Assembly (NCBI GenBank): GCA_021647945.1
Contig: JAKITT010000011.1
Coordinates: forward strand, 1-55,926
Direction of reading: 5' to 3'
DNA length: 55,926 nt
DNA from: Candidatus Polarisedimenticolaceae bacterium
Lineage (GTDB): Bacteria; Pseudomonadota; Gammaproteobacteria; Chromatiales; Chromatiaceae
Part shown: piece by piece, positions 46,504-55,815 of the stretch
Layout: every line of letters starts with the position of its first letter
Numbering within the stretch: the first letter of the stretch is position 1
The notes under the pieces: generated by a model
Databases searched by the model: none
The model's input: only the letters and a program-made list of their open reading frames with translations
What the model was told of the DNA's origin: nothing
Translations under genes and position numbers: made by a program

Positions 46504-48108
46504 ATGTCTGATATCACTAAATGGGACCCGGAGGATCAAGCGTTTTGGGAGAGCGAAGGTAAGAAAATCGCTAACCGAAATCTTTGGATCTCCATCCCGA
46601 GTCTACTCTGCGGCTTTGCAGTTTGGCTCTACTGGGGAATTATCACCGTACAGATGCTCAACCTTGGGTTTCCATTTGCGAAATCTGAACTCTTTACATT
46701 GATGGCCATCGCCGGTTTTACCGGTGCAACCCTGCGTATACCGAGTAGTTTCTTTATTCGAATCGCCGGTGGACGTAACACCATCTTCTTTACCACTGCA
46801 CTGCTGATGCTGCCTGCCGTCGGTGCGGGTATTGCCTTGGGCAATCCTGACACCCCACTCTGGCAGTTCCAGATTCTGGCTTTCCTTTCAGGTTTTGGTG
46901 GCGGTAACTTTGCTTCTTCAATGTCCAACATCAGCTTCTTCTTTCCAAAACGTCAGCAGGGTCTGGCACTTGGTCTGAATGCTGGCCTGGGTAATGCGGG
47001 TGTAACCACCATGCAGATCTTGGTGCCACTGGCCATGACTATTGGCATTATGGGCGATCCTATGACCCTTCAGGCGACCTCAGGTACGCTGATTGGTAAG
47101 ATCCCAGCCGGTAGTGATACCTATCTGCACAATGCCGGTTTCGTCTGGTTGCTGTTTCTGGTTCCGTTGGCCTTTGCTGGTTGGTTTGGTATGAACAACC
47201 TGCGTACTGAGCATATCTCACCACATATCGGTTCGCCTGTAGGTGCCTTCGCCAAGATCAGTGGCATGTTGGCACTCGGTTTTGTTGGTGCTGCTGCTGG
47301 TCTCTTCATCATTCTGCCAGCACCGGTAGGAATGGGTGCGCCGAGTTGGGCTAAGTGGCCTGTTATCGCCTTTGTGCTCTTCTTCGTTGTCATGATGCTG
47401 AAGATGATTCCAGGTGAGATCAAGCCTAACCTGCAGCGTCAGTTCAAAATCTTTGAGCATAAACACACTTGGATCATGAGTGTCATCTACATCATGACTT
47501 TCGGTAGTTTTATCGGTTATGCCGCTGGCTTTCCACTATCTATCAAAGTTGTCTTTGGTTTCCAACATCTACAAGACGCTGCTGGCGTATGGGATCACTC
47601 ACAGAAGAATCCTAACGGTCCATCAGCCTTGATGTATGCCTGGATGGGGCCTTTCATCGGTGCCTTCATTCGCCCAGTGGGTGGTTGGATTGCTGATAAG
47701 GTCGGTGGTGCTAAAGTGACACAGTATGTTGCTATCGCCATGATCGCTAGTGCGCTGGGTGTCGCTTACTTCATGAAAGCCGCTTACGCCTCAGCGACTC
47801 CAGAAGAGTTCTTCTGGCCTTTCTTCTTGCTCTTCCTGGTTCTGTTCGCAGCGACCGGTATTGGCAACGGTTCTACCTTCCGCACCATCGCAATGGTATT
47901 TGACAAAGAGCAGGCTGGCCCTGTTCTAGGTTGGACATCAGCGGTTGCTGCTTACGGTGCCTTCATTATTCCTAAAGTGTTCGGTGAGCAGATTAAAGCT
48001 ACCACACCTGAAAATGCACTCTATGGATTTGCAGTGTTCTACTTTGTCTGTCTGCTTTTGAACTGGTGGTTCTACCTCGGTCCTAAGCGTGAATATGACA
48101 ATCCTTAA
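46504..48108 (+). CDS. narK: NarK2-type nitrate/nitrite transporter
   Basis: 534 aa, 12-14 helices, the long form. Strong nitrate signature 1 GFGGGNFASSMSNISFFFP and signature 2 region ALGLNAGLGNAGVTTMQ. The N-terminal extension (DPEDQAFWESEGKKIANRN) is typical of NarK2-like proteins fused or linked to narGHJI, which usually exchange nitrate for nitrite. It lies 93 bp upstream of narG and is very likely in the same transcript. A possible hairpin GATGCC/GGCATC follows its stop. Confidence 0.92.
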   Translation: MSDITKWDPEDQAFWESEGKKIANRNLWISIPSLLCGFAVWLYWGIITVQMLNLGFPFAKSELFTLMAIAGFTGATLRIPSSFFIRIAGGRNTIFFTTALLMLPAVGAGIALGNPDTPLWQFQILAFLSGFGGGNFASSMSNISFFFPKRQQGLALGLNAGLGNAGVTTMQILVPLAMTIGIMGDPMTLQATSGTLIGKIPAGSDTYLHNAGFVWLLFLVPLAFAGWFGMNNLRTEHISPHIGSPVGAFAKISGMLALGFVGAAAGLFIILPAPVGMGAPSWAKWPVIAFVLFFVVMMLKMIPGEIKPNLQRQFKIFEHKHTWIMSVIYIMTFGSFIGYAAGFPLSIKVVFGFQHLQDAAGVWDHSQKNPNGPSALMYAWMGPFIGAFIRPVGGWIADKVGGAKVTQYVAIAMIASALGVAYFMKAAYASATPEEFFWPFFLLFLVLFAATGIGNGSTFRTIAMVFDKEQAGPVLGWTSAVAAYGAFIIPKVFGEQIKATTPENALYGFAVFYFVCLLLNWWFYLGPKREYDNP

Positions 48109-48201
48109 ACCTTAGTAAACCCTGTGATGCCTTCCCTGCGAGAGTGGGGTGGGCATCGCTTTCTACAACACTTGAGTTGTTAGTCCGGAGATAAATTTAC
48201 C

Positions 48202-51200
48202 ATGAGCCATTTACTCGACCGACTAAAGTACTTCTCACACACACGCGAGACTTTCTCTAATGGGCACGGCATCGTGACCAATGAGGATCGTAAGTGGGAA
48301 GATAGTTATCGGAACCGCTGGCGTTTTGACAAAATCGTCCGCTCCACCCACGGTGTTAACTGCACCGGTGGTTGTAGCTGGAAGATTCACGTTAAAAACG
48401 GCATGGTTGCATTTGAGATGCAACAGACCGACTATCCAGAGACCCGTCCGGATTTGCCTAATCATGAACCGCGCGGCTGTCAGCGTGGCGCCAGCTTTTC
48501 CTGGTACCTATACAGTCCACACCGTATCAAATACCCGATGGTCCGCGGCCGCCTGCTGGAGCTTTATCGCGGAGAACGTGCCAACAAAGACCCTATTGAA
48601 GCGTGGGGAGCGATTCAAACCAATCCTGAAAAGCGTGCCTCGTACACCGGTGTACGCGGCCTCGGCGGCTTCGTACGTGGCAACTGGGACGAAGTGAAGG
48701 AGATGATCGCAGCGGCCAATATCTACACCATCAAGACCCATGGTCCTGACCGTATCTTCGGCTTCTCGCCCATTCCAGCGATGTCAATGCTCTCTTATGC
48801 TGCAGGCTCTCGCTACCTCTCCCTGATCGGTGCTGCCTGTGGTTCGTTCTACGATTGGTACTGCGACCTTCCTGTTGCTTCACCGCAGGTTTGGGGCGAG
48901 CAGACCGACGTACCTGAGTCGGCCGACTGGTACAACTCCACCTACCTGATCGTCTGTGGTGCTAACCTGCCGATGACGCGTACCCCTGATGCTCACTTCG
49001 CTATCGAAACTCGCTACAAAGGGACCAAGGTTGTTTCCATGGCCCCTGATTATGCAGAGTATGTGAAGTTTGCTGATCTCTGGATGCCAGTTAAGCAGGG
49101 TACTGATGCTGCTGCATTTATGGCGATGGGTCATGTGGCTCTCAAAGAGTTTCATGTTGAGAAGGAAGATCCCTATTTCAGCGAGTATGTCCGCAAATAC
49201 ACCGACATGCCTATCCAGGTCACCCTGCGCAAGCATGGCGATCACTACGTTAGCGATCGTTGCTTACGTGCCTCTGATTTTGATAAATCGCTTGGTGAGA
49301 AAAATAATCCTGAGTGGAAGACTATTGTCTTCGACGAAAAGACCAAGAAATTTGTCGCGCCTAATGGCTCAATCGGTTTCCGTTGGGGAGAAGATGGACG
49401 TTGGAACCTGCTACCACGCAACGGTAAAGCTGCAAAAGATGAAATCCTGGCTGAACTGACCTGCGTCGGCAGGTCGGATGACGTAGTTTCGGTCGGTTTC
49501 CCTCACTTCACCCCAGGTGAAGATGATCTGCTGTTTCGCAACATCCCGGTTCGTAAAGTGAAGACCGTTGATGGTGAGGTCCTGGTGACCAGTGTCTACG
49601 ACCTGATGGTTGCTCAGTACGGTATCGATCGTGGCCTTGGCGATAAAACCGCTACCGGTTATGACGATGCTAGCGTGGCTTATACACCAGCTTGGGCTGA
49701 GAAAGTGACCGGCGTGAAGCAGGCTGATCTTATCCTTACCGGTCGTGAGTTTGCCGATAACGCCTCCAAGACCAAGGGTAAATCAATGATCATCCTTGGT
49801 GCGGCGATCAACCATTGGTACCACAACGACATGAACTACCGCGGCATTATGAACCTGCTGCATATGTGTGGTTGTGTCGGCCAGTCGGGTGGTGGTTGGG
49901 CTCACTATGTGGGTCAGGAAAAACTACGTCCGCAGGCAGGCTGGGCCCCCATCGCTTTTGCGTTGGATTGGATGCGTCCACCACGTCACATGGCCTCTAC
50001 CACCTATTGGTACTTCCATACCGATCAGTGGCGCTATGAGCGCGTAACTGGCGACTCACTGTTGGCCACTACCGCCAAGGGCAAGTATAAGGGCTACACG
50101 ATGGCTGACTACAATGTCGTCGCTCAGCGCCTCGGCTGGATGCCTTCCGCACCGCACTTTAACCAAAACCCGATCAACGTCGTCAAAGATGCTGAAGCGG
50201 CAGGTGCTACCGATGAGGCTGGCGTCGCCAAACACATGATCGAAAGGCTCAAGAGTGGTGATCTCGCTTTTGCATATGAAGATATCGATGCACCAGAGAA
50301 CCATCCGCGTAACCTCTTTGTCTGGCGTTCCAACCTGATTGGTTGTTCGGCCAAGGGCCATGAGTACTTCCTGAAACATCTTCTGGGTGCGCAGAATGGC
50401 GTAATGACAGAGGGTGTTGAAGGTGCTGCCTGTAAAGAGGTTAAGTGGCATGAGAAAGCGCCTACTGGCAAGCTCGATCTGATGGTCGACATCAACTTCC
50501 GCATGAACTCTACCGGTGCCCACTCGGATATTATTCTGCCGACTGCTACCTGGTACGAGAAAAACGACCTTAACACAACCGACATGCACCCCTTCATCCA
50601 CCCTCTCTCTGAGGCGGTTGATCCGGCATGGGAGGCGAAGTCGGACTGGAATATCTTTAAGGAACTGGCAGAGACCTTCTCAAAACTATCTGAGACGCAT
50701 CTACCAGGCGTGACTAAGGATGTTGTTGCGTTGCCTATGCAGCACGATAGTGCACAGGCGATGGCGCAGCCTTTTGGCCATGTTCATGACTGGAAGAAAG
50801 GTGACTGTGAGCCTATTCAAGGCAAGACCCTGCCGCTGCTCAAGGTGGTTGAACGCACCTATGCAGACACCTACAAGAAGTTCATCGCTCTTGGTCCGAT
50901 GCTTGAAAAGCTTGGCAACACCATTAAGGGTATTGAGTGGGATACCAAGGATGAGTACGAGGCACTCAAGCTCCACAATGGCACCATCAAGCTTGAGGGT
51001 GTCAGCAAAGGGATGCCTTCACTTGAGGATGTGGTTCACGCCTGTGACGCCGTCATGCGTCTCGCCCCAGAGACTAATGGTGAGGTAGCGCATAAAGCGT
51101 GGAAGGCACAGGGCAAGAAGACTGGCATCGACCACAATCACCTGTGTGATGCACGTCGTGACGAGGTCATTACCTTCAAGGATATCCAGGTTCAGCCGCG

Positions 51201-51948
51201 TAAGATCATCACCGCGCCCACCTGGTCCGGCATTGAGTCTCACCATGTGAGCTACAACGCTGGTTACACCAATATCCATGAGCACATCCCGTTCCGTACC
51301 CTGACCGGTCGTGCCCACTTCTACATGGATCACGAGTGGATGCTCGACTTCGGTGAAGGCTTCTGTGTCTATCGCCCGGGTCTTGACATGATGAATACCA
51401 ACGTAGTGCAGGCTATAAAGAACAAGAAGCATGTCAAGCTCAACTGGATCACGCCGCACTCTAAGTGGGGTATTCACTCCACTTACCAGGATACTGCGCG
51501 CATGCTCACTCTGTTCCGTGGTGGCCCATACATCTGGGTATCTGAGACCGATGCTAAGACAGCGGGTCTGGAGGACAACGACTGGATCGAGGCGATCAAC
51601 GAGAACGGTGCCACCATGGCTCGCTGCATCGTGAGTCAACGCATTCCCGAGGGTATGGCGATGATGTATCACGCTCAAGAGAAGAACGTGAACGTGCCTG
51701 GCTCCAACAGCACCGGCAAGCGCGGCGGCATCCTCAACTCGGTAACCCGAGTGGTGGTCAAGCCGACTCACATGATCGGTGGCTATGCTCAGTTCTCCTA
51801 CGGCTTTAACTATTATGGCCCAGTAGGTTCGAACCGTGACGAGTTTGTCATAATCCACAAGATTGAAGACAAGGATATTGATTGGCTCGAGCGTCCTCTG
51901 ACACCAGAGCGTGAGAAGCAGTTGAATCCTCCAGGTATCAACAACTGA
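48202..51948 (+). CDS. narG: Respiratory nitrate reductase alpha subunit
   Basis: 1248 aa, full length. It binds Mo-bis-MGD and one [4Fe-4S] cluster (FS0) whose ligands are H50, C54 and C58 (STHGVNCTGGCSWK) plus the Cys of EPRGCQRGAS. The Asp that ligates Mo in E. coli lies in the YNSTYLIVCGANLPMTRTPDAH region. No twin-arginine leader of the periplasmic type at the N-terminus, so the catalytic side is cytoplasmic. It reduces nitrate to nitrite using quinol electrons passed through NarI and NarH. Base composition is more GC-rich in the third position than in the flanking genes. The leader before its ATG (TTCTACAAC...CGGAGATAAATTT) is repeated at 55769. Confidence 0.97.
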   Translation: MSHLLDRLKYFSHTRETFSNGHGIVTNEDRKWEDSYRNRWRFDKIVRSTHGVNCTGGCSWKIHVKNGMVAFEMQQTDYPETRPDLPNHEPRGCQRGASFSWYLYSPHRIKYPMVRGRLLELYRGERANKDPIEAWGAIQTNPEKRASYTGVRGLGGFVRGNWDEVKEMIAAANIYTIKTHGPDRIFGFSPIPAMSMLSYAAGSRYLSLIGAACGSFYDWYCDLPVASPQVWGEQTDVPESADWYNSTYLIVCGANLPMTRTPDAHFAIETRYKGTKVVSMAPDYAEYVKFADLWMPVKQGTDAAAFMAMGHVALKEFHVEKEDPYFSEYVRKYTDMPIQVTLRKHGDHYVSDRCLRASDFDKSLGEKNNPEWKTIVFDEKTKKFVAPNGSIGFRWGEDGRWNLLPRNGKAAKDEILAELTCVGRSDDVVSVGFPHFTPGEDDLLFRNIPVRKVKTVDGEVLVTSVYDLMVAQYGIDRGLGDKTATGYDDASVAYTPAWAEKVTGVKQADLILTGREFADNASKTKGKSMIILGAAINHWYHNDMNYRGIMNLLHMCGCVGQSGGGWAHYVGQEKLRPQAGWAPIAFALDWMRPPRHMASTTYWYFHTDQWRYERVTGDSLLATTAKGKYKGYTMADYNVVAQRLGWMPSAPHFNQNPINVVKDAEAAGATDEAGVAKHMIERLKSGDLAFAYEDIDAPENHPRNLFVWRSNLIGCSAKGHEYFLKHLLGAQNGVMTEGVEGAACKEVKWHEKAPTGKLDLMVDINFRMNSTGAHSDIILPTATWYEKNDLNTTDMHPFIHPLSEAVDPAWEAKSDWNIFKELAETFSKLSETHLPGVTKDVVALPMQHDSAQAMAQPFGHVHDWKKGDCEPIQGKTLPLLKVVERTYADTYKKFIALGPMLEKLGNTIKGIEWDTKDEYEALKLHNGTIKLEGVSKGMPSLEDVVHACDAVMRLAPETNGEVAHKAWKAQGKKTGIDHNHLCDARRDEVITFKDIQVQPRKIITAPTWSGIESHHVSYNAGYTNIHEHIPFRTLTGRAHFYMDHEWMLDFGEGFCVYRPGLDMMNTNVVQAIKNKKHVKLNWITPHSKWGIHSTYQDTARMLTLFRGGPYIWVSETDAKTAGLEDNDWIEAINENGATMARCIVSQRIPEGMAMMYHAQEKNVNVPGSNSTGKRGGILNSVTRVVVKPTHMIGGYAQFSYGFNYYGPVGSNRDEFVIIHKIEDKDIDWLERPLTPEREKQLNPPGINN

Positions 51949-51965
51949 GTGTGAATGCTACCAAA

Positions 51966-51991
51966 GGATGCTGGGCTTCGGCCCGGCATCC
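51966..51991 (+). other. Intercistronic TTCG hairpin between narG and narH
   Basis: GGATGCTGGGC-TTCG-GCCCGGCATCC, an 11-bp stem with a stable tetraloop and no T run. It is more likely an mRNA-stability or differential-expression element than a terminator. Confidence 0.7.
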
Positions 51992-52015
51992 ACGGCAAAT
52001 TCTTAGGAGAAATAG

Positions 52016-53569
52016 ATGAAAATCCGTGCGCAAATGGCCATGGTGCTGAACCTCGACAAATGTATTGGTTGTCACACATGTTCAGTAACCTGTAAAAACG
52101 TTTGGACAAACCGTAAGGGTGTCGAGTACGCCTGGTTTAACAACGTAGAGAGTAAACCAGGTATCGGTTATCCCAAGATGTGGGAGGATCAGGATAAATG
52201 GAAAGGTGGTTGGATAAAGAAGGATGGCAAGCTAGAGCTTAGGCAGGGTGGTCGCTGGAATAAGCTGCTCACCATCTTCGCCAACCCCGACATGCTAGAG
52301 TTGGACGACTACTACGAGCCGTTCGAAATGGACTATCAGCGTCTGCAGAATGCTCCCCTCTCCGAGGCGACGCCCACTGCACGCCCCAAGTCAATGATCA
52401 CCGGCGAGACCATGGAGAAGATCCATTGGGGTCCCAACTGGGAAGATGACCTCGCAGGGGAATTTTCCAAGCGTAGTGAGGACAAGAACTTCGGCGACAT
52501 TCAGAAGAAGATATACGGTGAGTTCGAGAACACCTTCCATCTCTATCTGCCGAGACTCTGTAACCATTGCCTCAACCCGGCCTGTGTCGCATCGTGCCCC
52601 TCCGGCTCGATCTACAAACGCGAAGAGGACGGTATTGTACTGATAGATCAGGACAAGTGCCGCAGCTGGCGTATGTGTATGACCGCATGTCCCTACAAGA
52701 AGATCTACTACAATTGGGAGTCTGGCAAGGGCGAGAAGTGTATCGGTTGCTACCCACGTATCGAGTCAGGTATGCCGACTCTCTGCTCTGAGTCATGTGT
52801 AGGCCGCATCCGTTACCAGGGCGTGATCCTCTATGATGCAGACCGTATCGAAGAGGTAGCCAGCGTAGATGATAAAGATCTGTACGAGTCTCAGTTGTCG
52901 TTGTTCCTCGACCCCAATGATCCGGAAGTTATCAAGCAGGCAGTTGCTGACGGTATCCCCCAGACGTGGATCGAAGCGGCGCAGAAATCACCTGTCTACA
53001 AGATGGCAATTGATTGGAAGATTGCGTTCCCAATCCACCCCGAGTACCGCACCCTGCCGATGCACTGGTATGTTCCACCGCTCTCTCCAATACAGAGCCA
53101 GCTTGATGTGGGTAACTTGGAAACCGAGGCTGACGGTGTGATCCCGAAGGCCGGGTCATTGCGCTTTCCAGCACAATACCTAGCCAACCTGCTGACCGCG
53201 GGCGACACCGCTCCGATCCTCTCCTCCATCAACCGCTTGCTCGCAATGCGTAGCTATCAGCGTTCCAAGCATGTAGATGGAGAAATTAATACTACGTCAC
53301 TGGATCAGGTTGGTCTCACTGTCGAGCAAGCCGAGGATATGTATCGCTACCTCGCTCTGGCTCACTATGATGATCGTTTTGTCATCCCAACGACACAAGA
53401 GGTCTACCTGCAGGAAGATATCTACGCCTACCAGGGTCAGATCGGCTTCACCCTCGGCAACAGCAGTTCTGTCGGTGAAAGTGACAAATCGCTATTTCCG
53501 CAGCGACGCACCACAAGCACGGTGCCGGTCTCCTTTGTTCCACCGCCCAAGCCACGCTCCAAGGTTTAA
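52016..53569 (+). CDS. narH: Respiratory nitrate reductase beta subunit
   Basis: 517 aa. Four Fe-S clusters: C16, C19, C22, C26 (CIGCHTCSVTC), then CNHCLNPACVASC, CRSWRMCMTAC (Trp in place of a Cys, the mark of the [3Fe-4S] cluster as in E. coli) and CIGCYPRIESGMPTLCSESC. It passes electrons from NarI haem to NarG. Start preceded by AGGAG. The C-terminus ends in FVPPPKPRSKV, normal length for the family. Confidence 0.97.
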   Translation: MKIRAQMAMVLNLDKCIGCHTCSVTCKNVWTNRKGVEYAWFNNVESKPGIGYPKMWEDQDKWKGGWIKKDGKLELRQGGRWNKLLTIFANPDMLELDDYYEPFEMDYQRLQNAPLSEATPTARPKSMITGETMEKIHWGPNWEDDLAGEFSKRSEDKNFGDIQKKIYGEFENTFHLYLPRLCNHCLNPACVASCPSGSIYKREEDGIVLIDQDKCRSWRMCMTACPYKKIYYNWESGKGEKCIGCYPRIESGMPTLCSESCVGRIRYQGVILYDADRIEEVASVDDKDLYESQLSLFLDPNDPEVIKQAVADGIPQTWIEAAQKSPVYKMAIDWKIAFPIHPEYRTLPMHWYVPPLSPIQSQLDVGNLETEADGVIPKAGSLRFPAQYLANLLTAGDTAPILSSINRLLAMRSYQRSKHVDGEINTTSLDQVGLTVEQAEDMYRYLALAHYDDRFVIPTTQEVYLQEDIYAYQGQIGFTLGNSSSVGESDKSLFPQRRTTSTVPVSFVPPPKPRSKV

Positions 53570-53583
53570 GGAGAGACTTAACT

Positions 53584-54096
53584 ATGATTCTTTACAAAGT
53601 TTTGTCCCATCTGCTCGACTACCCGAATCCGGGGCTCAAAGAGGGCATTGCGGAGATCCGCGAGGCGCTTAGCGAGCCGGAGATCAGTGGGAAGGAGCGC
53701 CAGGTGATCAATGAGTTTATTGACCACCTGGCGCAGACTGAGCTGCCTGAGCTGGAGAAGGCGTATGTGAAGACCTTCGACATGATGCCCGCGCATAGCT
53801 TGCACCTGACCCATCACCTGTTCGGCGACGACCGAGAGCGAGGACCGGCCCTGGTCGATCTTGGCGAGCATTACAAGGGGATGGGTCTGGAGGTACGCAA
53901 AGGGGAGTTGCCCGACTACCTGCCGCTGATCCTTGAGTATGTCAGTACACTCGATGATATGGCAGCACGGGTCTTTCTCTCCGATGCTCTCAAGGTGATT
54001 ATTGTTATTGCAGGCAACCTTGAATCGTCGGATAGCCCTTATGCACCGCTGCTGCGAGTGATCGAGGGGCGCGGACATCTACTGAAGGCGGCTTGA
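53584..54096 (+). CDS. narJ: Nitrate reductase assembly chaperone NarJ (short form)
   Basis: 170 aa of all-helical TorD/NarJ fold: LLDYPNPGLKEGIAEIREAL, 'LEKAYVKTFDMMPAHSLHLTHHLFGDDRERGPALVDL' (in two conserved blocks) and PDYLPLILEYVS. NarJ binds the NarG N-terminus and controls Mo-cofactor insertion. E. coli NarJ is about 236 aa; here the C-terminal tail is missing, as in several other gammaproteobacteria. It starts 12 bp after narH. Confidence 0.93.
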   Translation: MILYKVLSHLLDYPNPGLKEGIAEIREALSEPEISGKERQVINEFIDHLAQTELPELEKAYVKTFDMMPAHSLHLTHHLFGDDRERGPALVDLGEHYKGMGLEVRKGELPDYLPLILEYVSTLDDMAARVFLSDALKVIIVIAGNLESSDSPYAPLLRVIEGRGHLLKAA

Positions 54097-54172
54097 TGAT
54101 CATGAGCAATCTATATACCTTCGTTCTTAACCATCTAACGGCCGCCACAGAAGGCGGTTTGAGGAGAGTATC

Positions 54173-54874
54173 GTGAATGACTTTTTCTTTGGGGTTTATC
54201 CCTATATCGCACTGTCCGTCTTCTTCGTCGGAAGCTGGATTCGTTACGACCGTGAGCAGTACACATGGAAGGCTGATTCAAGCCAGTTGATGTCCGGCAA
54301 GGACATGGTACTGGCGAGCAATCTCTTCCATATCGGCATTATCGGCATCTTCTGCGGCCATTTTATTGGCCTGCTGATGCCTCATGCCTTTTGGGAGGCG
54401 ATTGCGCTGTCGAGTCTTGGCAAGCAGTACATCGCCATGATTGGTGGTGGTATTCTCGGCATAACCTGCATGATTGGTGGTGTTATGCTGATGAATCGCC
54501 GTCTCACCAACCCGCGGGTACGCGCCGTCAGCCGCACCTCAGACATCTTTATCCTGGGTCTGTTGCTGGTAACGTTGGCGTTCGGTCTGATGACCACTTT
54601 GGTCTCTGCCGGTCACGCTGCTGAAGGTGATGCTGAGGTCATGATGACCCTCGCTGCTTGGGCGAAGAGCATCGTGCTGTTGTCACCGCAGCCTGAGCTG
54701 GTTGCTAGTGTCGAGTTGGTGTTCGCTATACACCTCGTCTTTGGTATGACGATCTTCGTTGTCTTTCCCTTCACCCGGCTGGTTCACGTCTGGAGCTTCC
54801 CGTTCACATACGTCGGTCGCGCCTACCAGATCGTGCGTAGCAAACGCCGTAAACCGGTAGATGTAGATATCTGA
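54173..54874 (+). CDS. narI: Nitrate reductase gamma subunit (diheme cytochrome b)
   Basis: 233 aa with five membrane helices. Haem-ligating His: pair in SNLFHIGIIGIFCGHFIG and pair in FAIHLVFGMTIFVVFPFTRLVHVWS (seen as two spaced His). It oxidises quinol and anchors NarGH to the membrane. GAGGAGAG precedes the GTG/ATG start region, with the ATG-like codon GTG at 54173. Last of narGHJI and 76 bp from the cytochrome gene. Confidence 0.94.
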   Translation: MNDFFFGVYPYIALSVFFVGSWIRYDREQYTWKADSSQLMSGKDMVLASNLFHIGIIGIFCGHFIGLLMPHAFWEAIALSSLGKQYIAMIGGGILGITCMIGGVMLMNRRLTNPRVRAVSRTSDIFILGLLLVTLAFGLMTTLVSAGHAAEGDAEVMMTLAAWAKSIVLLSPQPELVASVELVFAIHLVFGMTIFVVFPFTRLVHVWSFPFTYVGRAYQIVRSKRRKPVDVDI

Positions 54875-54888
54875 GGGTAATCACTCAC

Positions 54889-54913
54889 CCCGGCACCCAT
54901 GTAGGGTGTCGGG
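54889..54913 (+). other. Intercistronic hairpin between narI and the cytochrome gene
   Basis: CCCGGCACCC-ATGTA-GGGTGTCGGG, a 10-bp stem with one G-T pair and no T run, so probably an mRNA-processing or stability element. Confidence 0.65.
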
Positions 54914-54950
54914 TTCAACAACTTAAACTTATGTACAAAAGGTGGCTATA

Positions 54951-55433
54951 GTGGCGGCAGAGCGTTCATCGCATGCACTATTTCGCGGTTTTGCTCTGGT
55001 GACTGGTATTGTTATTCTCGTCGCCATTGGACTCTATGTTTTGACCGATGGCAAGATCAACGAGGATCCATCGCTACCGACCCCAGAGACCTATGCTGCG
55101 GTTGATCGGTTGATGGAGAACGATCCGGTGCGCGGTGCGCGTGCCACGGCAGGGCTGGAGCTCTACCGCCATCGCTGTCGCCTCTGTCATCATCGCAGTG
55201 GACGTGGTGGCGACAAATTCACTCCCAGCTTGCAGAAACACGACGCGCAATCAGCGGTCGCAATGCTCGATATCTATCGCAGCGGCCAGAAGGTCGGCCC
55301 GATGACCGTCCTGATGACACCGTGGGCAGAGGAGCTGAGCGAAGAAGAGATGCATAATCTTGGCGAGTACATCGAGATACTCGCCACAGTGGCTGACGCT
55401 AACCCCCGTGGAGAGCAAAGCGAAGGCGGTTAG
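54951..55433 (+). CDS. Membrane-anchored monohaem cytochrome c, C-terminus supplied by an inserted element
   Basis: Start taken as GTG at 54951, eight bases after AAAAGG; another GTG at 54942 is possible. N-terminal membrane anchor at about residues 12-33 (FALVTGIVILVAIGLYVL), then a c-type haem motif CRLCHHRSGRGG and a distal Met candidate in GPMTVLMTPWAEELSEEEM. It likely carries electrons to or from the nitrate reductase. The last 13 residues (ADANPRGEQSEGG) are encoded by structured element copy C, which starts at 55392, so the original C-terminus was probably replaced. Confidence 0.85.
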   Translation: MAAERSSHALFRGFALVTGIVILVAIGLYVLTDGKINEDPSLPTPETYAAVDRLMENDPVRGARATAGLELYRHRCRLCHHRSGRGGDKFTPSLQKHDAQSAVAMLDIYRSGQKVGPMTVLMTPWAEELSEEEMHNLGEYIEILATVADANPRGEQSEGG

Positions 55434-55675
55434 TCCCAAGTAACCGTGAAGCCGCACCGATACCCGTCGCGCACTAGCGTTAGAGAAGATACGAAGCAGG
55501 TATCCGAATATAACGTTGAGTCATATTGGATGCTGGCGCGGAGCTGCAACGAGTTTACGAAGTTGTAGCGTAGAACCGTGAGCAAGACGTCCTGGGCAAA
55601 TAGGCTGTCGAAGATCGATTGTAAAAGGGTGACTGGGAAGTCCTGTTTTGCATCATGAGATCAAAGATTCGCTTG
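55392..55675 (+). mobile_element. Structured non-coding element, copy C
   Basis: Begins GCTGACGC, then TGGAGAGCAAAGCGAAGGCG and GTTAGTCCC, with stems GATACC/GGTATC and GCTGCAAC/GTTGTAGC, and ends in the block CTGTCGAAGATCGATTG, AAAGGGTGACTGGGA, ATCATGAGATCAAAGATTCGC. The same order and spacing as copy B, with hairpin bases changed but pairing kept. It overlaps the last 42 bases of the cytochrome gene and is followed by a narG-leader-like sequence. Confidence 0.75.
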
Positions 55676-55677
55676 TT

Positions 55678-55815
55678 AATGCCTTCCCTACTGAAACAAT
55701 TCCTGAGCGTGATCCAACGTTTTTTTTCCATGTAGTTGGTAGGGTGCGACAGCGGCATATTTCTACAACTCTTTGAGTTGTCAATTCGGAGATAAATTTG
55801 GCTATGTCATCGTTA
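55678..55815 (+). repeat. Partial duplication of the narG leader
   Basis: Shares ATGCCTTCCCT, then TTCTACAAC, TTGAGTTGT and CGGAGATAAATTT with 48127-48198, the sequence just before the narG ATG, in the same order. The middle part is diverged. The ATG after it opens only nine codons (MSSLIVGHY, stop), so it is not a second narG. The hairpin ACAACTC/GAGTTGT is more perfect here than upstream of narG. The remaining 110 bases to the window end show no gene. Confidence 0.6.
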
